Assembly (NCBI RefSeq): GCF_905404315.1
Contig: NC_066294.1
Coordinates: 9,883,501 to 9,947,500, forward strand
DNA: 64,000 nt
Reading direction: 5' to 3'
Origin: Leptidea sinapis
Taxonomy: Eukaryota > Arthropoda > Insecta > Lepidoptera > Pieridae
In this document: piece after piece, positions 1-11,839 of the stretch
Layout: each line of letters starts with the position of its first letter
Position numbering within the stretch: position 1 is the first letter of the stretch
The notes under the pieces: model-generated
Seen by the model: the letters and a program-made list of their open reading frames with translations, nothing else
The model's database searches: none
Told to the model about the DNA's origin: nothing
Program-made: the position numbers and the translations under genes

Positions 1-219
1 CCTTAGAGCAAATTATTTAAGACCTGTATCTATATATAGGTATGTAAAATGTACACTAAATATTTCTCCATTCTTCCTTTTGCTAATTTTATCTGATTCT
101 GTGAAAGGGTTTAATTATCAAATTTTTAAATGTACCATGCTAAAAATCCTAAAGAAGGAACTTAAGATCACCACTTGAGTCCATAGCGAACATAACGACC
201 ACGTACCGAAAGACTCAGT

Positions 220-357
220 GTTGGAAGGCCCCCCTCAAGATGGACCGACGATCTGGTCAAGATCGCCGGAATACGTTGGAGGAGGGCAGCGCAGGACCAA
301 TTGTCATGGAAATCTTTGGAGGAGGCCTTTGTCCAGCAGTGGACGTCTTCCGGCTGA
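220..357 (+). pseudogene. RTE-type reverse transcriptase C-terminal remnant
   Basis: Reads WTDDLVKIAGIRWRRAAQDQ...SLEEAFVQQWTSSG then stop, the C-terminal signature of lepidopteran endonuclease/reverse transcriptases of RTE type (recognised from memory). Only the extreme 3' coding end is present, a 5'-truncated insertion. Confidence 0.7.
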
Positions 358-869
358 TGATAATATATCTCATAAGATAAAATGATCATCTTTGAGGGCC
401 TAATGCAGCTCTGCAATGAGTAAGATGACACATTTTTTTTTTGTTTTGTTATTATAATTATATTATTAATTATATATGTTTGGAGTGCGCGGGTGAATCG
501 AGATAGCTTGCTCCACCTAAACGCTGAAGCTCGTTGGCGTGATCCTGCGCATTAAATCTATGATAATAGCTTTACTGAAAATGCGTTACTTTATTCTGCC
601 TTTTGCACGCAAGATGCCGGTTCGACCTTGCTCAAAAGTAATGTTTCATAACTTTTTAATCTGGGCACATGAGTAAATAATGGTCTGGGTGTCTGCATTT
701 GATATTCCAGATATTAAATTAAATTTTTATGCAGAAGTGGGACCTAATTCCATCCATATTTTGCATATTAAAAATAGCATCCTAGACTAAAGAAGAGAAT
801 GAAAAAAAAGACTGATGGACATAAACAAAAAATAAAAATACCCATAACAAAAATTGTCAAAAAACTTAT

Positions 870-1112
870 GTGGAGATGGATGGGCCATATGCTCAGATGC
901 CCAAACGAATGGTCACAGAACCTAACCCATGGTACCCCAGGGATGCCAAAAGAAAGAGAGGCAGGCAGATACTAAGGTTGGAAGATGATATTAAGAAGGT
1001 TGCTGGACCAGTTTCGAGTAGAGATGCGCGGGAGAAAGAGCACTGGAAGGTCATAGAGGAGGCCTATGTTAGTGGAAAAGCTAGAAATAATAAAAAAATG
1101 GGAATGCAATAA
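870..1112 (+). pseudogene. RTE-like reverse transcriptase C-terminal remnant
   Basis: Open frame with RKRGRQILRLEDDIKKVAG...REKEHWKVIEEAYVSGKA, matching the usual RTE end (RGRQ.RRWEDDIKKVAG...W..LEEAFV). The segment before it is frame-shifted (a WRWMGHMLRCPNEW reading in another frame). Confidence 0.7.
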
Positions 1113-1570
1113 AACATGTTGCTACATCTAATATGTAGCAATAAAAGCTATCTTTATCTTAACAATAGCATCAATATGGTGGTAAAACCAACTATTATTT
1201 GAACTTTTCCGTGGTAAACATTAAAATACTGAAACTTTACTGTATCAAACAATAACTTCATATAATACTAGAGTTAGCTCTATAAGTCTGGATAAATTTA
1301 ACAACGTAGGTGAATAGTTCACGAGTCTAAAATTTCGAGGCATTAATGTCGGGCTTTGAAGTGAAACAGTTAAGGACGCATAATTTAAAAACCACATAAT
1401 TTTGATAAGGGATTAACGCACTATTAAAATAAATAACAAGGATGACGTATAAGTAATTTTATAAAGAGCTTCAGTTTAAATACAAACAGGATTTGGTCAA
1501 TATATCAGCGTATAGACAAACGGAGAGTGCAAGAGAGAATATCATCTCTAACGTAATAATGTAATCTTTA

Positions 1571-1870
1571 CCAGGCTCTTTTGCATATGATGGCGGGTAG
1601 ATTACGGGTACCACAACGGAGCTTATTTCTGCCGTGAAGCAGTAATGTGTAAGCATTATTGTGTTTCGGTTTGAAGGGCGCCGTAGCTAGTGAAATTACT
1701 GGGCAAATGAGACTTAACATCTTATGTCTCAAGGTGACGAGCGCATTTGTAGTGCCGCTCAGAATTTTGGGGTTTTTCAAGAATTCTTAGCGGCACTGCA
1801 TTCTAATGTGCAGGGTGAATCAATTACCATCAGCTGAACGTCCTGCTCCTCTCGTCCCTTATTATCATAA
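1571..1870 (+). repeat. SINE-like element family A, copy 1
   Basis: About 300-bp element with blocks GCCGTGAAGCAGTAATGTGT, TGAAGGGCGCCGTAGCTAGT, CTTATGTCTCAAGGTGACGA, GTGCCGCTCAGAATTTT and an A-rich end after TTATTTTCATAA. Fifteen recognisable copies occur in the window in both orientations. Resemblance to the butterfly Metulj SINEs is from memory and unverified. Confidence 0.8.
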
Positions 1871-1894
1871 GCAAACAAGGATACAGCAAGATAG

Positions 1895-2110
1895 AATAGA
1901 GTAGCGAATCTATTGTTACTTACTGTAACCGATTTTGATTGACGTAAGTCGTAAACAGTCATCCACACATGGAATAAGCTCCTTAGAATTTTGAATATAA
2001 AACTACTTACTAACGCACACATTGACAAATATAATTGCTTACGCTTTATCGGACTGTCGGATCTTCTATACGCTGATATATATCGTAAGTATATGGTGTA
2101 AATAAAATAA
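1895..2110 (-). repeat. Unclassified repeat family F, copy 1
   Basis: Contains TAACCGATTTTGATTGACGT, AGCTCCTTAGAATTTTGAAT and TATCGGACTGTCGG. Related copies lie at 9050-9225 and, inverted, at 37310-37440. Confidence 0.55.
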
Positions 2111-2369
2111 TACCTAAGCAATAACAAGGCACAGTTTTATGTCCTTCGAAGAAAACAACGAGTAGAAAGTATCACATACTTACACTATATTTGCACAAAG
2201 TGAAAATATTTATGATTTATCTTATTTATTTACTATAATTTAAATGTTATACTAACATTACAGGTTAAACATATTGCATTTGTGTAGGTGTCTAAAAATA
2301 ATTACAATAATATGTCAAATTAATAGGTACGTTGTGTGGGGCAATGTATAGGTATGCTTTTACAACAAG

Positions 2370-2860
2370 ATCCCAGAAAATATTCAAAACAATTCTTAAA
2401 AAATTGTTACGTGAATGTTACTATAACATAAATGACCTTCTCAATGATACCACAGATTGGGAATGTAGCGACCGCCCTCAGGATATCAAATAATAAATTT
2501 TATTGTACAATTTTACATTGTAACCATGTTATTATATAAAAAAAGAAGCCCGCTGAGTTTGTTGCGCCCGTTCTTCTCAGGTCTGAGGTATACCTTTTCG
2601 AATGGGTGGTAGTTTTTGACTTTCAATAAGTGATATCATAGATTTAATTTGAATTTCTACTCTTTAAATGCTTAATTATATAGATTAATCTTAATATTAG
2701 TCACCCAAATAGTGATACATTATTAATAATAAATAGTTATAAAATTATATTAAATTAGTAAGTAATTAGTTTTTATATTTTTAATATTGGCCATTAGTAA
2801 ATCGAACATACATTTATATTGAATGCATCTGTGTGAAGAACAAAGCTTATTCGAATTCAA
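2370..2860 (+). repeat. LINE 3' region (family D)
   Basis: Contains ATAACATAAATGACCTTCTC, GAAGCCCGCTGAGTTTGTTG, CGCCCGTTCTTCTCAGGTCT and GGGTGGTAGTTTTTGACTTT, and ends near GAATTCAAAT. The same blocks recur at 16665, 61020 and 63530. It looks like a LINE 3' UTR; no coding sequence is visible. Confidence 0.65.
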
Positions 2861-2904
2861 ATTATAATAAGCGGAATATCCTTTTTTTCATCAGTTTGCT
2901 CGGA

Positions 2905-3211
2905 CGCTCCTTTACACAGGATGCCGGCTAGATTATGGGTACCACAACGGCGCCTATTCCTGCCGTGAAGCAGTAATGTGTAAACATTACTGTGTTTCGG
3001 TCTGAAGGGCGCCGTAGCTAGTGCAATTACTGGGCAAATGAGACTTAACATCTTATGTCTTAAGGTGACGAGCGCAATTGTAGTGCCGCTCAGAATTTTT
3101 TGGGTTTTTAAGAATCCCCAGCGGCACTGCATTGTTATGGGTAGGGCGTATCAATTACCACCTGAACTGAATGTCCTGCTCGTCTCATTGCTTATTTTCA
3201 TAAAAAAAAAA
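2905..3211 (+). repeat. SINE-like family A, copy 2
   Basis: Full length, from GCTCCTTTACACAGGATGCC to TTTTCATAAAAAAAAA. Confidence 0.82.
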
Positions 3212-3228
3212 TTAAATCATATAATAAT

Positions 3229-3692
3229 ATTGACACACTCTTACACAAATTATCTTGCCCCAAACTAGGCATAGCCTGTATATATACATAAAATACTATG
3301 TTTCTTAATAAGAGTTATTAGTTTTGTGGCCATTCTTTCGATTGGCATCATAAAAGTAGGGGTGGTTTTTTTTTTACATTTAAGTCGGTTAGATTCCCAG
3401 ACGAGGCAAGTAATTTTTAGAAAATCTTTTGAATGCAGACTTATTAACTTTTAAAAATAACATAAAAACTTCTTTCAGTAAAATAGCCTATCTTCGATAT
3501 TTAAGGTACTTTCCCTTCACGTCCCATAACTTTGGGACACCCTGTATAGCCTGCCTATGGATGCAAGAAAACGATATATTTAATACAAATTACTCACTTA
3601 AACATACATAAAACAAACATCTATGAATCAGAAACAAACATTCATATTCATCATATAAATGTTTGCACCTACCGGGATTCAAACCCATTAAA
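3229..3692 (-). repeat. tRNA-derived SINE family B, interrupted copy
   Basis: The - strand copy has its tRNA-like head at 3660-3690 (CTACCGGGATTCAAACCC), body at 3548-3650, and 3' end (TTGCCCCAAACTAGGCATAG) at 3229-3280, split by about 265 bp of unrelated AT-rich DNA. Confidence 0.6.
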
Positions 3693-4232
3693 CACAATGA
3701 TTTGAAAATAATCATTTTAATACGATAAATTTATTGGTAACGTTATGCTTTCAATAATACACGTATAGCAACCAAAACTTAAGTGCTACTTACAATAAAA
3801 ATTCCATCTAATTTGGTCAAATAATTAACCGCTAGATGTGGTTTTAACAACTATCTGCAAATCACTTTTTCCTTTTTATTACATAATTTCTCATAAACGA
3901 TGGAGCTATTTATTGAAAGTAGTGACGCGTTACAACCTTTCGTATGGTTATAACGTGTTAGGAATACTATGCGTTACAGAATTTAATAATAGTATAATAT
4001 TGAACAATACTCAGTTAGCCTATAATATTTATTTCTTCCAACCAAGCCTGACAAATATCAGAAGAAATCTGTCGGCTGGAAAAGGATAAGATCAAACGAA
4101 GTGAGAGATACCCAATGAATATCGCAAATAAATCGAGACTTATAATCCTTTCTGAATCGCTTCGTATTTCTAATATTTTACTGTAGAAAATCATATTTGA
4201 AATGCACTACTGGATAAGTTATGAATCAACAT

Positions 4233-4438
4233 GGTTTTTTTATGACAAAAGAGGATCAGACGTTCAGTTGATGGTAATTGATAAGCCCTGCCAATTACAA
4301 TTTAGCGCCGCACAAGATTCTTAAAAAACCCAAAGCTACACTACTATTGGACTCGTTACCATGAGACATAAGATGTTAAGTCTCATTTGCCCAGTAATAT
4401 CACTAGCTACGGCACCCTTCAGACTGAAACACACCGCG
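4233..4438 (-). repeat. SINE-like family A, copy 3 (truncated)
   Basis: Antisense copy carrying GTTCAGTTGATGGTAATTGA and GACATAAGATGTTAAGTCTC, ending after the CGGCACCCTTCAGACTGAAA block. Confidence 0.75.
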
Positions 4439-4512
4439 CGTCGTACTTGTTACGGCAAGTACGGTAATAATAATTATTTGTGCGATGGAAAATAACAACA
4501 ATACAATTCGAT

Positions 4513-5018
4513 ATATTCTTACACAACCTTATCAATATAATTTTGCCTCTAACTAGGCGTAGCCTGTGCTATGGGTACAAGACCGATATATTTATTACAA
4601 TACTAGCTGACCCGGCAAACGTTGTTTTGCCATATAAAGTATAATTCACGCGATAGTTTTATAAGTAATAAAATATTGCCTATATTATAGCCTGTACATC
4701 ATTTTGTTCTATTGTCAATAGTTTTTGCAGCGCACGCAAAAATAACTTTTCGATTTTACACCTTGTGTTACAAAATAGCAATTTTATTACGGATCCCTAA
4801 TTTTGAAAAAATAACATAGCCTATAGCCTTCCTCGATAAATGGACTACCCAACACTGAAAGAATCATTCAAATCGGACCAGTAGTACCAGAGATTAGCGC
4901 GTTCAAACAAACAAACAAACACTGCAGCTTTATAATATTAGTATAGATAATAACGTAAGCACACGTATAAACATCCATGACTCGGAAACAAACATCCATA
5001 TTTAGGCGGCAAAAATGA
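4513..5018 (-). repeat. tRNA-derived SINE family B, split by a Helitron-like element
   Basis: Body pieces 4513-4602 (AGGCGTAGCCTGTGCTATGG) and 4948-5018 (AACATCCATGACTCGGAAAC) are separated exactly by the element at 4603-4947. The tRNA head is missing. Confidence 0.65.
4603..4947 (-). mobile_element. Helitron-like non-autonomous element, copy 1
   Basis: On the - strand it starts A|TCTATACTAATATTATAAAG and ends GCCGGGTCAGCTAG|T, the TC...CTAG termini and A/T insertion site of Helitrons. It splits a SINE without a target duplication, as Helitrons do. No Rep/helicase sequence. The family assignment is inferred from the ends. Confidence 0.55.
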
Positions 5019-5881
5019 AAGTTTTGTAGTAATATTAAACATAGCCCACCGTATACGTTTAAGTCGCCGCGACGTGCAGCCGATGTTAGTTATACGCCAT
5101 TGGACCGAGGTCAGGCCGATGACCTTAGTTTACTGGTAGAATAAATAAGTTAGGGGTTCTCAAAATTTTTGAAACCATTTAATATGAAATTTACGTTTTT
5201 GTAGCATTTAATCTAAGGCGTTTTGATTATATATTTTATTTTTAGTGTTGTCTCCGCATTCTATTTCATATCCGTGTTAATTATCGTACAGAGTTTTTTT
5301 TTAACACAGTGCAATTAATATGCATTTATTCTGCCACATACAAATTTGGGTTCAATCAAGAATCTGGTGGACGGTTTTATCACTCCGTCACTTCTTCTCA
5401 TAAAAAACGCATTTATGTATTATTTAAACGCATATTATGTAAAAAAATATAGAAAATTTGATAAATAAATTAGCATGTTTATTATAATAGATTATTCAAT
5501 CATAGTCGTGTCACACTAAAAGGTTTTATGGGTCGATCAATCTGTGTAGGCTTTCCGAACTTATTTCCGTAAACTGAGCCCGTAAAATGTCTAAGCAATG
5601 GTCTCCTGTGAATATTTATTATAATCTTAGTTCGATTAACATTGCTATATTTAACAATTATAAAACTAATACAAATTAAAATGTTGAGTGATTTTATATT
5701 TTTTTTAATTTTGATAACAAAATCAATTCATACACCTACCAGATGCTTGATTTTACATTTTTTTAAGAGCTATAAACAGAGGGATCAAATTGGAACTTGT
5801 AAAACTATAATTTGACTTTTTTTACTCGTAATGAACACTTTAATTACATGTATGTGAAAACGAATGTGTTCCGTACCTTAA
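4949..5881. other. Region between the inverted Helitron-like copies
   Basis: After the SINE remainder (to about 5018) this is AT-rich sequence with no recognisable gene; a CGCCGCGACGTGCAGCCGAT stretch at 5065 is locally GC-rich. I see nothing else. Confidence 0.5.
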
Positions 5882-6234
5882 TCTATACTCTATACTAATA
5901 TATAAAGCTGCAGTGTTTGTTTGTTTGTTTGTTTGTTTGAACGCGCTAATCTCTGGTACTACTGGTCTGATTTGAATGATTCTTTCAGTGTTGGGTAGTC
6001 CATTTATCGAGGAAGGCTATAGGCTATGTTTTTTTTTCAAAATTAGGGATACGTAATAAAATTGCTATTTTGTAACACAAGGTGTAAAATCGAAAACCTA
6101 TTTTTGCGTGCGCTGCAAAAACTATTGACAATAGATGATGTACAGGCTATAATATAGGCAATATTTTATTACTTATAAAACTATCGCGTGAATTATACTT
6201 TATATGGCATAACAACGTTTGCCGGGTCAGCTAG
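5882..6234 (+). mobile_element. Helitron-like non-autonomous element, copy 2 (inverted relative to copy 1)
   Basis: Nearly identical to copy 1 in opposite orientation, with the same GTTTGTTTGTTT microsatellite near the 5' end and CAACGTTTGCCGGGTCAGCT at the 3' end. About 930 bp separate the two. Confidence 0.6.
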
Positions 6235-8332
6235 TAGGAAATAAACGGAACCCTTATAAGATCATTTTGTTTTCTGTCCCGACTGTCTGTCAAGACCCTT
6301 TATCTCGGGAACGCGTGGAAGTATCGAGTTGATATTTATATATCTACTAATTAGTATATAAAGATTATATGAGTAGGAAGACGTCTGAAAACTTTAGATT
6401 CATAATAAATTTCACTTGAAATTAATTCAAAAAGTGTTTGCCGTATAATTTACATTTACATATATATATATATTAAATAAAAGTCTTTGTCTAAAAATCA
6501 ATTTATAAAACAACTATTAACTGATATTTAACGACATTTAATGAGTTAATTCAAATATTTATCTAAATAGCTTTAATTGTTTAATTGAATTTATATTTGT
6601 AATGATTAAAAATCATTTGAAACACATAGATTTGTGGTTTCTATTCAAGCAACAATAACCCTTGGAGCGTTTCAAATTGATATTTATAAGGAAAGAGAAG
6701 TAATACCTAAAGGCAACAAAAATCTTTTAATTCATATTGATTTATATTGCATCAAGCACACAGCTTTCAAAAAGTTGGTCTGAAACAAAAATATCTTAAG
6801 GCTGTGGACTGAGCCAACGGCCTTGAGGAATCGAGCGGAGCTAGGTTACCTCTCTCGCACAAGATAGCCATAGTTTTAATTGAGAATTAGAAGCATTTTT
6901 AATTTATTACAAACATAATACAATTTTCTTTACAAAAGTAACAAAACTATGTCATGTTAAATAGTATTGGTGTACAATTAATAAATTTTCGTACAATGTT
7001 TATTTAGTTTGAATGTTTAGCATGGCTCCAACTGTACAATATGGTATTTCGGTGATTTTTTTTTCGCATTGTCTATAAAAAATAGAATAGTAAAGAAAAA
7101 ATGAATTTGCTTCTCATATTCTGTAAGTATATAAACTGTCAAGAAATGGTTTCAATTATGCGCTATTTTGTGGATTTCTTCGGATTGCGTCCTTAAATCA
7201 TTCCAATATACGATAATTTATATTTTTACATTTTATTTATTATTTTTTTAACTTACAAACTAATTTGTTATGCATATAATGTATCAGACATTGTAAAATA
7301 ATCTAATTAATTGAAAAGAGTGGCCGTTGTGTTTCTTGTATGTTCTTCTCACGAGCTCTTTCTGAAAATATAGTAGATTCAATAATTTTAAAGAAATATT
7401 ACAGTGAGGATTCAAAAGCGTTTGATTGAAATTGAATAAAATTTATTTTACTTTGACTTTAAATTATATTTCGTCGTTAAATTTAGATTAGTTCTCAATC
7501 AACTTATAATACATAGGCTGCACTAAAAGTATCGGGAATGGAATATTTCCATTGTTCCTGTCATTTTAATTGAAAACTCCTTGGTTTTAAAAATCGAATA
7601 CCATTTATTTATTTAAAAAAAGATTCTCGGTCTTGTCAAAAGGTCTTGTCCAAACTTGTTTAGTCGTTGAGAAAATTGAATTGACTTATAAACATCTTTT
7701 TAGTAAATTTTGGTTAACGCTATGTTTGCCGCGATCAATAATAGTATTATATTGTATACTTTTTTCTAAGTCACACTGTGTTATTGTTTGTTAAATCAAA
7801 TAAATTAATAGATTTCAGTGTAGTTTTAGCAGCAGTTGCATACAAGATGGAGTGTAAGCTAATATGTCACAATATGGAATGTATTGCGAGCACGGAATGG
7901 CGGCAAACGGTTCTAATCTGCAAAGCGGACGTGCGCCATCCTCAGGCAACTTCCGGAACTGACGTCACATACATCACTAATGCACGTACCAAGTTTCTTA
8001 AGTATTATTTTTATTAGAAAATGATCTAGTATCTGTTTACATTTTTAATAGAGTCCCTTTTTAGAATTTTAAACATTGACTTATCATTCGCAGTCTGATA
8101 GCGGAACGGCAAAAGTTTGCTAAAAGGTAAGCACACTTTTAGTCATGTGCCAACTGTCACTTTCCGAATCATCTGAACTGAATAAATGTATATACATTGC
8201 TGCTTATTGACCAAGAATATTTTAAACAACTGAAATTAATACTGCAATGTATAGATACAGTTGTCGATGCTTCTTACGGTGTTATTTGTGGCATGTTTCA
8301 TATTTCTACTTTGTTTTTATACGACGTGATTC
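6235..8332. other. AT-rich DNA without a recognised gene
   Basis: Mostly AT-rich intergenic sequence. A LINE-like tail (GAATAAAATTTATTTTACTT) ends near 7460. A 79-codon frame at 7778-8017 is unrecognised; it covers a GC-richer patch with the palindrome TGACGTCA at 7961. Confidence 0.5.
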
Positions 8333-8340
8333 GTCTATAT

Positions 8341-8783
8341 CAGCGGTGCTCAAACGGTCGATCGGGATCGACTGGTCGATCGCGAGTGCTTTTTGAGTCG
8401 ATCTCGAGAAAAAAATCCGGCATGATAAACTAAAATCGGTAATTACGTACCATCTTATGAAAAGTATGCTCAGGACATGCAGTGTCATGCAGGTTCAACA
8501 TCCAAAGTCGCTCTTTAGTTAAGCTTAGAACTTTAGAACGCGTTTGTTTTGTAAGAACCAATAAACTCGTAATTTTGAATAATAATAATGAGTTTTTTAA
8601 TTGACATTTAAGAGCAGACCAACACTTACCTTGACTAAAACACTCTAACATCGTGACACTCTTTAGAAACTCTACCTAGACGACAATCCTTCATCACACA
8701 TACTTGAAGCCTCTCAGAGCCGATCGATCGAAGTCTAACAATTTTGAGGTAGATCGCCAGCAGTTCAAGCTTGAGCACCCCTG
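8341..8783. mobile_element. hAT-type non-autonomous DNA transposon
   Basis: 443 bp with terminal inverted repeats CAGCGGTGCTCAA / TTGAGCACCCCTG, flanked by a perfect 8-bp duplication GTCTATAT (8333-8340, 8784-8791). 8-bp duplications and CAG-type ends define hAT elements. Subterminal GATCGATCG-like palindromes occur at both ends. Open frames inside are short, so no transposase. Confidence 0.88.
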
Positions 8784-9049
8784 GTCTATATGTATAGAAC
8801 GTCATTGATTAGGTACGTAATATCTCATAATTGCAGTCGATTTTTCAGCAAATAAATTTTGTGATTATAAGCTGACCAATGAGCATTCAGCACCCTGTGC
8901 CCGCTCACCTCAGAAGGTCGACTAAATTGTTTGCATTGAAAATAAGTAGGTATTAGTGTTTACTGAGTTATAAAGTGATGCATAAAATGGCAAGGCACAT
9001 AGACTTACAATATACTAACGTAAAGACAAACAAGACTAGCGAAGAACGT

Positions 9050-9225
9050 CTCTAACGCAGATATAGCAAGAAAGAAAAGGGAAGCGAATCTATTGTAACT
9101 GTAACCGATTTTGATTTGCAGGTCGTAAAAAGTCAGCCACGCTTGGCTTAGCTCCTTAGTATTTTGAATATTTAATCACGCATTATCGAACTGTCCGGTG
9201 TTTTATACGCTAGTATATCTAAGTC
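9050..9225 (-). repeat. Unclassified repeat family F, copy 2
   Basis: Matches copy 1 (TAACCGATTTTGATTTGCAG; AGCTCCTTAGTATTTTGAAT; TATCGAACTGTCCGG). Confidence 0.55.
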
Positions 9226-9454
9226 TATGAGATGTCAAGTGTCTTTAAGCTAAAATACAAATTGTGCTTGGATGGGACGTTTGTCAAGTGCTTATACGTG
9301 TCTAGCGAGCGTGTCGAGCTACGGGTTCGAAATGAAAGTCAAAGTCAAATTATTTTATTCAAGTAGGTGGATCTAAGCCGTTTGTTACCGCTAATAACTC
9401 CTTCCATCGATTTATAGAGATATATCACTTCTGGGATTAATTTCACAAATTACA

Positions 9455-9580
9455 AGATTTTCCAACGATACGTCACTTGAACGGTTGGCAGATAGGAAAG
9501 AGCGCTCGCATGGAACGCGAGAGTTCTCGCGGGTTCGAGTCCCGAATCGTCCATAAATTATGTTTTCAAAATTTTTACTT
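9455..9580 (+). repeat. tRNA-derived SINE family C
   Basis: A-box-like TTGGCAGATAGGAAAGAGC and B box GCGGGTTCGAGTCCCG followed by ATCGTCCATAAATT. The family recurs at 16978, 31985 (-), 32172, 51724, 58948 and 61545. Confidence 0.7.
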
Positions 9581-10086
9581 TAATTTGTGTATATTTATAG
9601 GAAGTTGCGTGAAACTCCATGATTACTCTTAAAAAATATCACTATATTTACTTCGATTAACCCGACATTTCATTACCTTTTCAGGGGAACTGTCAGGTTA
9701 GCTAAAATAATAATAAAAAGAAATTTTTACACAAAAACTGATATAAAAACACAGTCACGGTCCTTTAAAAAGTGTTTTATTTAAATATTTTTAAATTATA
9801 GAGTAACTATAATATCGTTATTGTATAATATATTACTAATTACATAGTAATGTGCTGGCCAGTACAGCGAAATACTAATAAACAAGTGAAATGTACTAAT
9901 AAAGAGTTTACAGGTTTCTGGTTCGATCCCAGCAATCGCAAATGGAAGTAATGTCAAGTATTTTACTTATTGATTGAATAAAAATGAAATCCATCCCATT
10001 TTAAACATAATCTGTCTTATTAATAAACGCAGTGTAAAGTTACTCCAAGTTTAAAACTACTTCTCCCTGTCATGTAGTTATGTAGT

Positions 10087-10351
10087 GACACGGCACCTAT
10101 TTCTGCCGTGAAGCAGTAATGTGTAAGCATTATTGTGTTTCGCTCTGAAGGGTGCCGTAGCTAGTGAAATTACTGAGCAAATGAGACATCAGATCTTATA
10201 TATCAAGGAGACGAGCGAAGTTGTATTGCCGCTCTGAATTTTTGGGTTTTTCAAAAATCTTGAGCGGCGCTGAATTGTAATGGACAGTGCGTATCAATTA
10301 CCATCAGCTGAGCGTGCTACTAGTCTCGTCCCTTATTTTCATAAAAAAAAA
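10087..10351 (+). repeat. SINE-like family A, copy 4
   Basis: Lacks the first 60 bases. Ends TTATTTTCATAAAAAAAAAC. Part of the duplicated block 10015-11095. Confidence 0.78.
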
Positions 10352-10606
10352 CAAAGGTGACAAAGGTAAGATAGAGATATAAAGTATTAAACTTGGAATA
10401 ACTTAATTCACGTTTATTAATAACACATGTAGAGGCGGGGACAATTAATATACCACTGCTTAGCGGCAGCAAAAACCATTTATTTATTTAGTAGGAAGAG
10501 TCACAGCTATTAGCTATCTTATATGTAACTAATATAACTGTGAGCCAATCATAGGTCTCCACCCGTAGTGACAGAATAATTAAATTCAACTCATTCAATA
10601 AACTTG

Positions 10607-10919
10607 TGGGAGGCTCCTTTGCACAGAAAGCCGGCTAGATTATGGGTACCACAACGGCGCCTATATCTGCCGTGAATCAGTAATGTGTAAACATTACTGT
10701 ATTTCGGTCTGAAGGGCGCCGTAGCTAGTGAGATTACTGGGCAAATGATAGCTAACATCTTATGTCTCAAGGTGACGAGCGCAATTGCAGTGCCGCTCAG
10801 AATTTTTGGGTTTTTCTAGAATCCTGAGCGGCACTGAATTGTTATGGGTAGGACGTATCAATTACCATCTGAGGTGAATGTCCTGCTCGTCTCGTCCCTT
10901 ATTTTCATAAAAAAAAAAC
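10607..10919 (+). repeat. SINE-like family A, copy 5
   Basis: Full length from GTGGGAGGCTCCTTTGCACA to the A tail. Confidence 0.82.
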
Positions 10920-11526
10920 AAAAGTGACAAAGTGAATGAAGATAAAAAGTATTAAACTTGGAATAACTTTACTTCACGTTTATTAATAACACATGTAGAG
11001 GCGGGGACAATGAATATACCATAAAACCATTTATTTATTTATTAGGAAGACCAACAGCTATTAGCTATCTTATATGTTAACTAACATAACATTATTTATT
11101 TTTATTATTTATTGTTTATATTATTATTAATATTGACAGATTATTTAAATTCATTAATACGAATCTTATCTTATATCTTTAAACGAGCAAGTCTTTTATA
11201 TGAATCGTGGAAACAGCTACAACGATTTTCACAAAATTTACTACACAGGGGATTTGGCGGACGATAAATCGATCTAGCTATGTTTCAATTTAAAAAAATG
11301 TAGTTTTAGCCGTGTTTTAATGAGAAACAGCTGCAATAACATTAGAATACAAAGGTAAATTTCGCCACTATATACAAGACAGTAATATCTCAGATGGGAC
11401 CCCGGTTCGAATCCAGAGGGCCTATTAATTTTTTTTGTTCAAGTTTTGTACATTCTTAAAAATCCAAGCAAGGGTCGATCGTTCAGATATGAAATACTTA
11501 AGTATACAACATATTTACATACTATA

Positions 11527-11839
11527 TCTAATATATAAAATTTTCGTGTCACGGTGTGCGGGACCGAACTCCTCTGAAACGGCTTGACCGATTCTCATGA
11601 AATTTTGAGTGCATATTGGGTAGGTCTAAGAATCGGACAACATCTATTTTTCATCCCCCTAAATGTTAAGGGTGGTCCACACATTTTTTTTTATTATTTT
11701 GACATTTTTTTAATTTGTTTGATTATGAGTCAGCATTAAAAAATACATACAACTTCAAATTTTCACCCATCTACGATCAACAGTTACTTTTGTATCGCGA
11801 TTTTAATATCGGCAATACAACGTTTGCTGGGTCAGCTAG
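11527..11839 (+). mobile_element. Helitron-like element of a different family
   Basis: Starts A|TCTAATATATAAAATTTTC and ends CAACGTTTGCTGGGTCAGCT AG|T. The interior (GGCTTGACCGATTCTCATGA) is unrelated to copies 1 and 2, but the last 22 bases are almost the same. Confidence 0.55.

Larger units (their letters stand above)
10015..11095. repeat. Nested SINE within a duplicated inverted-repeat block
   Basis: Two similar segments (10365-10530, 10925-11095), both with TATTAAACTTGGAATAACTT and ACACATGTAGAGGCGGGGAC, each follow a family A SINE. An inverted copy of the first part lies at 10017-10063. This looks like a MITE with a nested SINE that then duplicated in tandem. Confidence 0.5.

Noticed and set aside
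7778..8017. 79-codon gene
   Set aside because: Starts from a non-ATG codon, no recognisable motif, no splice or polyadenylation context beyond a chance TGACGTCA site.
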